64,000 bases of DNA from Litoditis marina (taxonomy: Eukaryota; Nematoda; Chromadorea; Rhabditida; Rhabditidae): contig OZ038439.1 of the NCBI GenBank assembly GCA_964036275.1, positions 5,041,912-5,105,911 on the forward strand, given 5' to 3'. Of this stretch, positions 27,563-37,641 are shown one piece after another. Below the pieces are notes generated by a model. The model did not search any database, was not told where the DNA came from, and worked only from the letters and a program-made list of their open reading frames with translations. Every line of letters begins with the position of its first letter. The first letter of the stretch is position 1. The position numbers and the translations under genes were made by a program.

Positions 27563-30500
27563 ATGATTCGAGCCGTCTTATTTTTTATTCATCTCATAGT
27601 TTTTGTGACTTGCTTCGACTGCGACCCGGGAGAAGTTTACAATGAAGAGTGAGTGGCAAAGAAATCTAGCTCAGAACGATAGACGCTCAGTTTCTAAGAT
27701 TAGCGAATTGCGAAAGCGAGAGAGCATGGTGGTCAATGAGGCCAAAGACATTGGAGTCTCTATGACCAGCACACTCTCATCCGAAACGCTACAAAAGTGG
27801 CTTGCTACTTCGCAGCAAGTTGTCTGCGAGTCTTCGTGATCTGACATATAGTTTGGCCAACAACTTAAAACGGAATACGTTGGTCGTTGTTTTGTAGTTT
27901 GATTTGTATTCAATCGAAGTAATGTTTGTCGTCTGTATAGATCGAACTACTACCCATATATGTTATTGATTAAACAACTTCTTGTGAAAATGATGAAAAC
28001 GAATACACCATCCATTCAAAACATCAAATTTTGAACATTATTTCCGCGCTCTCTATTCAGAAGTGTACTAGAAATTAGTGATCCCAGGGTTTAACAATAC
28101 TTTCAAACTAAATGCAAATGTTTTAGCTCAGGATTATGTTTGATTCCACTCTTTCGAGGAACGTTTTCGGAGGTAAGAATGTTTTGTGTTGGTTCGAAAT
28201 AAGATTGTTTCTGGAGTAATTTAGTTGCAGATGACGGACAGGACGGGAGAGTAGAAGAAAGAAACTGAACGGGAGAGGGAAAGAGAGAGAAAAAGCGAGA
28301 GAGACAGAGAAAGAGAGAAAGGGAGAGACCCGAACGAGTATTAAAAGAGAAAAAGTCCTACCAGTTTCAGGCCAGAGAAGCATGTTCTGAAAGAGGTGTT
28401 ACCCTTCCCTATATTAACGATGAGCAAACTAGTTGGGGTTTGCATGACCAACCACTTGGTTAGTTTGTAGAAAAGACTAGAAGATACTAGTTAAGTATAA
28501 TCTGAATTCAAAAGTGAAGAAACTCCTCGTAGAGTAAACTATTAGTCAATCGCACAGTCGTGAAACATGGTAAACACCGCAGAACTGAGTACCGTGCAAT
28601 GACAAAGTGCAGGATGCCATAATGGAATGCTGAGCTTACGTGACTATTCAACTCACTTATAGTATAGACATTCAAAGATTGAAAGATCCACGTTAATTTA
28701 CTGTATTTTTCATATTCTGAGCTGCTACTACTAGTGAGAATTAGACTGGATCAATGACGACGTTCGACGTTTCTCTATCGATCAGCGGATGAACCTGATT
28801 GGAAGTTTTTGACGTTTTTCCTAAACTCAAACAGAAACAGATATGGTCTAATTGACTATGAGCCTAACATAGAATTAAAAGAATATAGATGATGTTTCTA
28901 GTATTTGTAGTTCGCTCACTCATTCTCAGCCAATAACACTTTGATCAAACCACCATTCAGAGATGTTCTCACCAAAAACTTTCCATATTCTGATTTTCAA
29001 AACGTCAACACAGCAGAAACTTGTTGTTCTCAACAATTATGATTTCGCTCGTTTATCAGGAAATCCGAACGATATTTGGATTGGGAAGGATCCAAAAAGT
29101 GACAAATGGCTGGACGGGCAAAACATCACATACCATCACTGGTCCAAAGATGTAAACGGTCAGGTAAAAATTTTAATGAGTTGGAAGGAAAAGAAACACT
29201 GATTCTGTTCGATTGGTCTTTCTGAACGTTTTATGAGAATCCAGGACAATGGGACATTTAAATGAGAATTCGGAACAATGTGACGTTGAAATGAAATTTT
29301 GAGACAACGTGACACTGAAATGAGATTTAGGGACACAGGGACATTCAATGCGATTTTGGGACAATGGGACATTAACACGATACTTTGGAACAAGAAAATC
29401 AGTCCACTTTCGGTTTGTTGCAGTGTCTAGCATTACGTGTGCCGTGTTGGTACGTGACGGTGAATTGAGTTGGCAGCCGCGGGACTGTGCTGATACTGCA
29501 TTCATTGTGCGCACCTACCTTTTTACATTTGGTTAGTTGGTAAATAAACATAATTAGGTTGAAGGAGACCGGAACACAACTTGAGCAGAGGTTTGTTTTG
29601 AGCTGCTTTCAACTGTGTATTGAAATCAGAGAGCACATATAACTTGTATATTAGTTTGATCAGTCCACGTGAAATTCAAATGACAATGCTGCGCGATACG
29701 CAACGCGTCCAATCAGAGGTAGAATACAGCAGCTTTATAAGAAACCGTTGCTCTCCGGTCTCCTTTGGATAAAAAGTTAACTAGTTTCATGACTTTATAA
29801 ATGATAAATGATTAAATAAACTGAGAACAATGAATACTATCTAAAAAGTGTGTTCAGTCTCGGGCACTTTTCAGCCATGTGGTCGTTGGGTGACAATTGA
29901 GCTGAAATGCATTGAGCCGCAACCTATAACTCAAGTTAGAGCTCGAAAACAAAGCTTAAACTTCCAGAATGATCAGTTTATATACATAGAGTAACATTTA
30001 TGAGTTTGGAGGAAAACTGTACACTTGTTGATATAGTGAAAACTGTACACTTGTTGATATAGTGAACTTGCCGGAATCGAACCTGTGAGCAAATGTTTCG
30101 TAGCAGAGCGCAAACCACTGCGCTATTGAAGCATATTATGAGCGGGCTTCGAAATCGAATATGTTTGAGCGTACACAGCGGAAAGTGAGATATGCAGTAC
30201 CCTTCCGCCTTTCGGTTGGCGTCGACTAGAAGAGATAGCCGCCCAAAGTGTTCAAGCTCAATTGTCAACCGCTCTACAATAGTACCGGCTTCAAGAAAAG
30301 AGTGTACAGGATGAAAAGACAAAGACAGTGTACACCTCTCTGGAACTTTGAAATTCAAAATGGGTTATAAACCAGTTTTTGAGCTTCCTCTGCATCTATT
30401 TATTTAGCTCTGAGTGAAAGACATATAGTTCGTTTCATTCCCACTGAGACCCACCGGCATCGTGCCAAGATGTTTGGATGCTTATTTCTTGGAGAAAACA

Positions 30501-33073
30501 TGAGTATTCAGGAGACATTTCTTGTTTACGTGTTCTTCTGGAACTCAACAACCGCTAAAAGAGCTCTGCCTTTTTATGAAAAACTACAAAGTGGCGAAAA
30601 ATTGACTGGAATATTTATTGGCACGTCGCCAAGTCTCAGTGGGAATGACCGGAACTATATTTCATGCTTACGATTTATTTGTTTTCGGGTCCATGTGATG
30701 AGAACTAATATCATTTGTCCGTAGATGGCAGTTTTTCGTGCTATGCAGTACGTTTAATAATCTCATTCATTCCTTCTTAAACTCCTGGGGTTTCGAGATG
30801 AGAATGTATCGATTCACGTTGAGCAGCTAATCAATATAAACAGCCCCCCCCCCCTCAACTCATTTTCGAAAAAGCTTCAGTTGATAGTGTCGAACACGAA
30901 TTGTGCTGTAGGAGAAATAGGAATGGTGACGACTGTTTCATCTCTTCAGAACCCTTTTCTACAAGGGTCTAGGTCAATTCAGCAGATACGAATTGCGCGA
31001 AACCAGATCAAGCAAAAACAGAGAGCAAATTTAGTTCGTTTCATTCCCACTGAGACCCATTGGCACTGTGTCAAGATTTTCGAATAACTATTTCTCAGAG
31101 CAGACACAAGTATTGTAAAGATTTTTGATTATTCACGTATTCCTGAGTAACTGAACAACAGCTAAAATTAAATTGCAGTCATTTGGAAAACTCCAAATTG
31201 GTGAAATATTATCTGGATAATTCATTCTTTTTTTTCACACTGCCAAGTCTCAGTATGAATGAGCGGAACTATACCAATTGCGCAGAGACAGATGGCGCAA
31301 AACAAGGCCATCACTTTAACTCACGATGAAGAACATCACTCCCGCACAGTCAAGAAACTGCTTTGGCGGGCATGCCACTGGCACAACCGCAGTTGACCCC
31401 CTTTGGGTGTTAGAGGTGAATGGGTGCATTCACATAGTGAGGTCTCTCTTGTTCGACCGTCGCCTATATAGTGGAAAAAAAACTAGTAATTGAACAGTCA
31501 CACGTTCGAGAAAAAAAATGAATCCGCACACTATCATCTAAAAAGGTTGTCAACACGTTGAACATAACACAGTGATATCATCCAACTTTCAAGCCGGCGT
31601 TTTTTCCCTTAGTTTTGGATACTTTTTCAAAACACTGGCGGCGTAGCAATCCCCACAAAAGTTCATCAGATCACCTCATGAGCTATTAGCACAAGCTTCT
31701 CATGAGATCTTTGCTATTACTATGCTACAACGTGAAGAGTTCACGAGTAGCTCATGAGGCATCTCATGAGAAACTCATATGAACTTCTAATGAGGTTGGA
31801 GGGATTGCTACGCCGCCTGGTGTTGTCACTCTTCTTGGATTGTTCATACACATATGCATATTTTTCATGCGTTTCACGACAATTCCGATTCGTGGGATGA
31901 TGCTGGCACTGCTTGTGTGACTGAGCTCGAACCGAACGGACATTTGGTGTCTATTCATTCTGAAGCTGAAAATGAATTAGTATTACGTGAGTTACTCAGT
32001 TTTTCTCTAGAATATTAGAGAAAGATAAGAAGTTGATGAAAACTTCATAAGGGAGTGTCAGTAATCGTTGTTCTGATCTTTTATTATCATCAGAAACAGA
32101 CTTTCAATTTGTAAGACCACTGCTCCGAAGTTGTAGTTTGATCGGTATTCGCCCCTTAAATTTCACCGAGCAACCCACTCCATAGTTAATCTAAGCTCTT
32201 TCCAACAATTAAATAAGCAGAATTAGGTTAACTGAAGTAATGTTAACTAGGATAGAGTTTATACATGGACGATTTGATTAATAAAAGGTAATTCATACTG
32301 TCTATGAAGTTAATATTGACTAAGTTTAAAATGTAATACATCGTTTCGGACTCACTACCTTTACGGTATTTCAAGGTCAGTGGTCGAGGCCTCATCAGAA
32401 ATTGAAAGTTATGTGTTCTGCAGAACTGTTGTTGCTGACTGACGAAAATCGCACCAACGCCGATTTCTTCTGGCTCGGTCTGAGAACCTATGAAAACGGG
32501 ACCTCCAACTGGAGTGACGGAACAAGGATTGACTACAACAATTATGATATAAACTTGCCAATTGAAGGAAATGGGAACTGTACAGTGGTGAGAACGTTTA
32601 TTCTCTTTGTGTCCTGTTTGTCAATACTTTAACCCCCCCCCCATGCTATACTAATGGTGAAATACCTAATAAACTGAATCATTACAACCAAAACAGGCGG
32701 GAAAGAAATTTGGAAACCTATCAGCTTTTGAGATTTGACCAAGAAAATTCAATTTCGAACTTATTGGAACTTGTGAAACTGATAATATTAGCCGGTTTAA
32801 AAATTTCGAATCGGGGATTTTTTATACATTGAGTGAGAAAACACTCTAAATATGTGCCTGGCTGAACTACAATTCTATAAAACAACAGAAGGCTAGTATT
32901 CAGATAGAGGGAACTATTCATATTGTATTGTTTCATCACTTTTCATTTTAAAGATATCGATGAACACCGTTGGAGACTATCGTCGTGGATTCTGGTATAA
33001 AACTGCATGTGACAACGAATCGAAGCCAAAATCGATCGGAAAAATCTGCAAGAACCCTGTTAATGATTTTTAG
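27563..33073 (+). CDS. C-type lectin domain protein, probably two CTLDs (clec family)
   Basis: The start ATG at 27,563 encodes a signal peptide (MIRAVLFFIHLIVFVTC). Exons: 27563-27648, 28132-28172, 28961-29158 and 29424-29531, all phase-compatible, covering a first CTLD with DIWIGKD, KWLDGQNITYHHW and a C-terminal CAVLVRDG..W..DC half. This exon ends at TTTG/GTTAGT or at a stop three bases later. A second CTLD follows: an exon ending at 31,986 (SWDDAGTAC, GHLVSIHSEAEN), then 32424-32587 (FFWLGLRTYENGTSNWSDG) and 32954-33073 (FWYKTACD..ICK, stop). The acceptor of the 31,986 exon is unclear because a MITE lies immediately upstream. These could be two adjacent genes, the second lacking its signal exon. 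Nematode CLEC proteins are typically secreted and many are pathogen-responsive (family knowledge). Confidence 0.65.
28255..28330. repeat. GA-rich tract in lectin intron
   Basis: A run of GAGAGGGAAAGAGAG. Its ORFs are compositional. Confidence 0.7.
28538..28667 (+). mobile_element. MITE copy, CTATACT..AGTATAG family
   Basis: It has CTATTAGTCAATCGCACAG at the left, 'aacaccgcagaactgag' inside and TTATAGTATAG at the right end. It lies in a lectin intron. Confidence 0.6.
29236..29390. repeat. ~33-bp minisatellite in lectin intron
   Basis: Four to five diverged units of 'ggacaatgggacattgaaatgagattttg' lie between two lectin exons. Confidence 0.7.
29559..29768. mobile_element. MITE, TTGAAGGAGACCGG..CCGGTCTCCTTTGG
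   Basis: The termini are inverted GGAGACCGG blocks. The interior ('aacacaacttgagcagaggt', 'cgcaacgcgtccaatca') matches the copy at 47,473-47,670 closely. Confidence 0.75.
30035..30231 (-). mobile_element. tRNA-like SINE copy
   Basis: Read on the minus strand it contains an A-box-like TAGCGCAGTGG and a B-box GGTTCGATTCC separated by about 35 nt. A conserved upstream block ('ggcggaagggtactgcatatctcactttccgc') and a downstream 'cactatat' tail complete it. Copies lie at 41,556-41,750, 43,372-43,567 and 43,722-43,908. No acceptor stem closes, so it is not a tRNA gene. Confidence 0.65.
30424..30660. mobile_element. MITE with TATAGTTC..CATTCCCACTGAGAC ends
   Basis: Left end TAGTTCGTTTCATTCCCAC and right end GTGGGAATGACCGGAACTATA are inverted. 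'gccaagtctcag' at the inner edge matches as well. A sister copy lies at 31,032-31,274; single ends occur near 9.37, 14.3 and 46.3 kb. Confidence 0.7.
30842..30855. repeat. Poly-C tract
   Basis: An uninterrupted run of about 12 C. A second run of about 10-11 C lies near 32,633-32,642. Confidence 0.9.
31032..31274. mobile_element. MITE with TAGTTC..CATTCCCACTGAGAC ends, second copy
   Basis: Same terminal blocks and interior order as 30,424-30,660, with about 25% visible divergence. Confidence 0.65.
31633..31822. mobile_element. MITE with CACTGGCGGCGTAGCAATCCC inverted ends
   Basis: The left end reads 'ctggcggcgtagcaatcc' and the right end 'ggattgctacgccgcct'. The interior is made of 'ctcatgag' palindromes. 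A related single end ('cacctggcggcgtaccaatt') lies near 33,677. The element abuts a CTLD exon. Confidence 0.75.
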
Positions 33074-33074
33074 T

Positions 33075-33208
33075 TATACTGTTAGTTAATTGCAAAGTAA
33101 CGCAAAACATGTTTAACATAGAGAACTCAAAAACGTGCACTGAAAAAGTGCACGATCCCTCATTAGAATGCTAACTTCACGTGACTATTCCATTTGATTC
33201 TAGTATAG
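33075..33208 (+). mobile_element. MITE copy, CTATACT..AGTATAG family, at the lectin stop codon
   Basis: TATACTGTTAGTTAA begins two bases after the TAG stop of the lectin gene and TTCTAGTATAG ends the copy. Confidence 0.65.
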
Positions 33209-34841
33209 TTCTCTTCTCTCCAGTTTTCACTGAAATATTTGACGTCATGTCCATCATGATTCCTACTGCACACACGCGTAACAGACATCGATTCTTTATT
33301 TGAATTCTGAACTCCAGGTATTCATTTTTGTGATTATGTAACGGGATCGAATACGATATTACATTATACGGTAAGAGTCTTACTACAGATGAAACACACT
33401 ATGATGAAACCACTGTTGTTCAGAGTCAGTTTGTTACGAAATATGTTTGCATATGTGTGTATCCATAAATCACATGCAGTTGAATTTTCATATAGCATGC
33501 AAACCGTGTGTAAATGCATTGAGGCAAAATTAATTTACCGGAAATCTTGAACTTTCTGTCGTTACGCTCGATGATGTTACATTTGTACGAGATCAATACT
33601 TTGGTACTCAAAAACGTATATAACTATTTTGAGTTAAAGAAGACTCCCCATTGACATGAGGTATTGGTTTTTGCACCTGGCGGCGTACCAATTCTTCGAA
33701 AATCAGCTAAATCTCACAACCTTCTGAAGAGAGCGATACCAAGTCTAGTTTTAGGGGACTTATCTCTTGCATTTCAGAATGCCTGATAAAACGTGTCTAG
33801 GTTATGTACAACATTACAATCCACTTTCGTTTACTCACTTTATTCTCAATCCTACCAACAATTGAAATGAGCGCTCCACGCGCTATACAAAACACACATA
33901 TATAGGGTATTTTGACGATAGGCATGGTCACTGTTCTCTAGTTGTTCTATACTCACGTAAGCAACACTGGGGGAAGCAAAAAGAACATGTAAATGAACAA
34001 TCTACCACAAAATATTCCAAAGCTCAGAGAAGGGCGTGGTAACTGGAGCCAGTCTCATAAGAGCCAGTATTAACACTCCCACGAAGCGTATAGACGCGAG
34101 AGTTCGTTCAATACGAACGATTCAACACTGACAAATACGCTCAGCTAATGGCGCCGCCCCTATCTCGTCTCGCTTTCGCGACATCTCGCGTTCGTGCAAA
34201 TGTTGATCTTCCACAAAGTTTCTGACGATAAGACCTAAAAACGTCGGAATTTGGCACAATACAATCTCAGTGAGGCTCTTCTTAAACTCAAACCGAAAAT
34301 TGAAATAGAATGTTTTTACGGTTCTCTGCAAGAAGAAGGGTATTTCAACCTATGAATCTGTCCTTGAAAAGGAAGGTGTGATGAATATAAAGTTCAGATG
34401 TATGCTGAACTGAACGACTGAAGTAGACAGTCGGATCGTGGAAAAAATATGGTCATAGAAAAGTCTTTCGATGGCATCAGGCATCATCCCACAGTACGCA
34501 GAAGTTATTCGAGCGACAATTCGAACAAATCTGGAACTATGAAAAAACATTTGAGAAAACGGATCACGCTACAAACACGGCGGAGTAGGGCCACTACACA
34601 CTGTTTTTCCCTGCTTTGAGGACAGTGATCACATTAGAAAATAGCCTTACCCCTTAGGGGTTCTAAATATTGTTTTACATGTTTTTTGTTGTTCGTACAA
34701 TATTTGTGAATGGAGGTGAAGAGAAAAGTAGACTTACAGCTGGTTGAGGGATGTGAATCTCAATTTGTGAGTAAGTAATAATTTTAATTATTTTACAGAA
34801 ACACCGGCACAAAAAATAATATGAAATGGTGGAAGAATTAC
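33209..34841. other. No supported gene
   Basis: Minus-strand open frames at about 34,122-34,331 and 34,350-34,547 are bounded by weak splice-like sites and could be exons of the unknown gene at 34.8-37.4 kb, but phases do not join. The rest is AT-rich non-coding DNA. Confidence 0.35.
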
Positions 34842-34970
34842 CTGCAGTGACAATTTTTTGTTATCACGGACCATCTTCTCAATAATATGATGGGCACGCT
34901 CGAGGTTTTTAGTACGAGCATCGTACTCCTTTCTTGTCTTCCTGCTACCAGCTCTGTAACTTTCGGTATA
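34842..34970 (-). CDS. Exon of unidentified gene, basic coiled-coil
   Basis: The 129-bp exon is open in phase 0 at both ends, between TTCTAG and CAG/GTAATT. Its 43 residues (core RKTRKEYDARTKNLERAHH) have heptad-like spacing and high Lys/Arg/Glu content, which suggests a coiled coil. I do not recognise the family. The acceptor TTCTAG is supplied by the end of the MITE at 34,967-35,100. Confidence 0.5.
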
Positions 34971-35100
34971 CTAGAAGTATATTGAAAAGTCAAGCAAAGT
35001 TAGCAATCTAATGAGAAATCGTACACTTCGTCATTGCACGTTTTTGAGTTCTGCTGTGTTTTACGTGTTTCACGTGACTGTGCAAATAAATAACAATATA
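34967..35100 (-). mobile_element. MITE copy, CTATACT..AGTATAG family
   Basis: Antisense copy: TATACTAGAAGT, 'attgcacgtttttgagttctgctgtgttttacgtgtttcacgtgac' and 'aatatag'. Confidence 0.65.
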
Positions 35101-35283
35101 GTTTATTTCATTTCTACTGATATACCTGTACAACAGTACACCGCAAACTCACAGATCCCTGTTTTAAGATGCAATCATAGACTTCGTCAAAAATATTCTA
35201 CGAGGAATGTTTGTAATATTGAAGAAGAATAACAAGTGAACAATTTTGGTATGTGAGATACGTTCTACGTTATAAAAACTATA

Positions 35284-35436
35284 TGGCAAAAGGTAACTAT
35301 TACCGAAAAGTAAAAACTACCATCGGGTAATAACTACCGTTTCAGGGTAGTTTCAAACTGGCGCTCATGCGGTTTGAGTTTTTCTACAAGTGGAAGACGA
35401 TAGTTATTACCCGATGGTCCTATTCACCCTTTGCCA
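35284..35436. mobile_element. MITE with TGGCAAAAGGT..ACCCTTTGCCA ends
   Basis: Ends TGGCAAAAGGTAACTATTA and TATTCACCCTTTGCCA are inverted. The interior repeats 'ccatcgggtaataacta' and 'tagttattacccgatgg' as a second nested inverted pair. Confidence 0.7.
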
Positions 35437-36235
35437 ACTCTATGAAAAGGTTTCTAATAGTACTGTAAAAGTCTTAGTAGGGATGAGAAAAACTGTACAA
35501 ACATGGCAGAATTCTTCCCATTATTGAGTTGCAGTAAAAGAAGCCGACCATGAAAAGTTACACTCACTCGTTCATCATTCGTTGCCAACTGCAACAGAAA
35601 TGGGACAGAGGAGCTGGATCTTCAATACCCTGTGAACGACAACTTGTTGAGAAACGATGGATAAAAATGGACAAAATAGTGTTACTAAATAGTGTTATTT
35701 TATCTGAATCAAACATATTTGTTGTCATGAAGACTTTTGATTTCATCAATTACAAAAAACATATAGACTGTAAAAACGTTGTAAAAACGGTATTTTGACA
35801 AGTAAAGTGGAATATAAAATGATGAATGTGTAACACTGCGAATGTTTTCACTACACTGAACACTCTTGAAGTTCAACTCACATAACTAAGTACAATTGGG
35901 CGTTGGGCCCATGGAACAACAGGTACAGAATAGAGATGATCAAGGTTCATATAACCGAGAACAATGTATAGAAATCGGAAGGATAGGAGTCGGCATCCCA
36001 CTTTGGTCGTACGGTCCTCTCTGCCTAATGTCTCCAACCAGTCGCTTATATGCGTTGCCTGTAACGGAAACATGGGTCATATGTTATGCAGAGTCATGAT
36101 TATCAATCGCGGTCATGTAATTGATTGTCAAGATGGCAAGAGACTCCTCTATTTGAAGAGGAATCGAAAGTTGGAAGATATTCAGAGGTTACGTAAGACT
36201 AAAGTACTGGCAAGTAGTACTGGCAAGTACGTACA

Positions 36236-36401
36236 GTACTTATTCTGAAAAATCCCAGCACCTTCATCCCATCCCGTGTCTCCCGAAACTTACGCTGTTT
36301 CTCTACTCTTACATATCGCCGGGATGTGAGAGACAAGAATAAGTGTGGCATAACGCGAGACGCAGGATGGGATGGAGTGCCGGGATTTTCGAGCATACGT
36401 A
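36236..36401. mobile_element. MITE, GAGACGCAG family, second good copy
   Basis: 'tcccagcaccttcatcccatcccgtgtctc' and 'gagacgcaggatgggatggagtgccggga' form the arms. The loop matches the copy at 11,480-11,640. Confidence 0.7.
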
Positions 36402-36436
36402 CTCAGGTCTACATACGAATTTTTGAAACTTTCAAC

Positions 36437-36613
36437 TAACCAGTCTGGTGAACTGTTGGATGAGATCCTCTTTGTAGTCGTTAGGGAGACCATGAGGCAA
36501 GATGAAGTTCCAGATCTATTGAGAATCCCGCGGTCCGTGGCAAACCGAACCTTCTCCTCTGCAGGCATCAGCTCCATCCGGACCATGGCAAGATGGTCGG
36601 CCTTCGTAACAAG
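36437..36613 (-). CDS. Exon of unidentified gene, frame changes inside
   Basis: After an ACTTTTAG acceptor one frame reads LVLVTKADHLAMVRMELMPA and continues through EEKVRFATDRGILN. Coding character then moves to another frame (IWNFILPHGLPNDYKEDLIQ) up to a CTG/GTTAGT donor. Both halves look protein-coding, so a one- or two-base indel, or an assembly error, lies near 36,525. I do not recognise the family. Confidence 0.4.
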
Positions 36614-36836
36614 TACCAGCTAAAAGTGGACACTTGACTAGCACAACGACAGTTACAAGCTGTAGTTTAATGCGTATTAGCTCAATCATCTCCTATTGAA
36701 TACTTTCTGAATGGATTTTCGCCAAGTTTGCACAGTTTGTTTTCATTAACTATCTATCGTTCCACTTTGAACTTTACAGTGATGTTCCAACTCGAGTTAT
36801 CAGCTGTAGCTGGATGAGTTCTGGCTTAATCGTCAC

Positions 36837-37360
36837 CTGCTCGATGGTCGGCCTCCGTATTAGAAGTACCAGCTATGAAGGGACACTTCACTACCACGAC
36901 GACACCCTCGAAAGCCACCAGAGAGCGAGTTGCCCTTGACCAACGGTGCCGCAAGGTATTTGAGCAGAGCTCCGTACCTGAAAGATTAATCGTTTTTCAT
37001 CCATTCGAAAGTAGCATTAAATTCATAGGTAAAGGCATGTGTATCCAATATGTAACCGGTTATACAAACAAAATAATCATTTAAATGTTTGAATGTAATC
37101 TTCCAGAGTACGCACTAATAGGTGAAAAAACGTATGAATCTAGTTTCATGAAAAGGACTGCGCAAAAAATCTGAAAAACTGGTGGATTTTGTACTTTAGT
37201 TTGAGGTCGATAAAATGAGAACTAATTAGAGATCTATGAAAAAAGGGATCTATGGAATGGAACCTACCTGGCTGCCATATAGCGAATATAATTCGGAGCT
37301 CTGCCCATTTAGTCAATTCGTGTGTAACGAGAGAGGAAGCGATGTGACTCTGCGTTCCGA
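36837..37360 (-). CDS. Two linked exons of unidentified gene
   Basis: Exon 37268-37360 (TTTACAG, CAG/GTAGGT; contains HELTKWAELRIIFAIWQP) joins in phase to exon 36837-36977 (CTTTCAG to CAG/GTGACG), open throughout. The end of the second exon duplicates the start of the 36.6-kb exon ('agctggtacttnttacgaaggccgaccatc'), a local tandem copy of about 40 bp. No family is recognised, and the link to the 34.8-kb exon is only by strand and proximity. Confidence 0.4.
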
Positions 37361-37406
37361 CTGTAAATATCAAATATCATCAATGTGGTAATAACATGAA
37401 TCGTAG

Positions 37407-37641
37407 TATAGTCTTTTTCATCCCTACTGAGACTTCTACAGTCGGATTTCAAAACTTCCAAGCCGTTTTCCCCACCGACAAAATAATGGAAAGGTTGAGC
37501 ATTTTTGCACCTCATTCTCGTACTCAGATACAGTAAATCTACGAGTGGAATTTTGATGAACTAAATTTTCAGCTTCACAACAGCCTTCGGAAAGTTTGTA
37601 AGGTTACTGTGGGATTCTCAGTAGGAATGGTGTGAACTATA
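37407..37641. mobile_element. MITE with TATAGT..CTACAGTA ends, second copy
   Basis: Inverted orientation relative to 9,711-9,939, sharing both termini and the 'cttcacaacagccttcggaaagtttgta' interior. Confidence 0.7.

Noticed and set aside
29159..29424. Phase break between two lectin exons
   Set aside because: The alternative donor AACG/GTCAGG at 29,158 keeps the frame with the next exon.
30060..30130. tRNA gene
   Set aside because: A- and B-box-like blocks are present but no acceptor stem or standard anticodon arm closes, and the segment recurs with shared flanks, so I call it a SINE.
35964..36248. Zinc-binding reductase-like ORF (CVACNGNMGH)
   Set aside because: The C-x2-C and GH spacing is suggestive, but the rest does not fit any such family and only one possible donor supports it.
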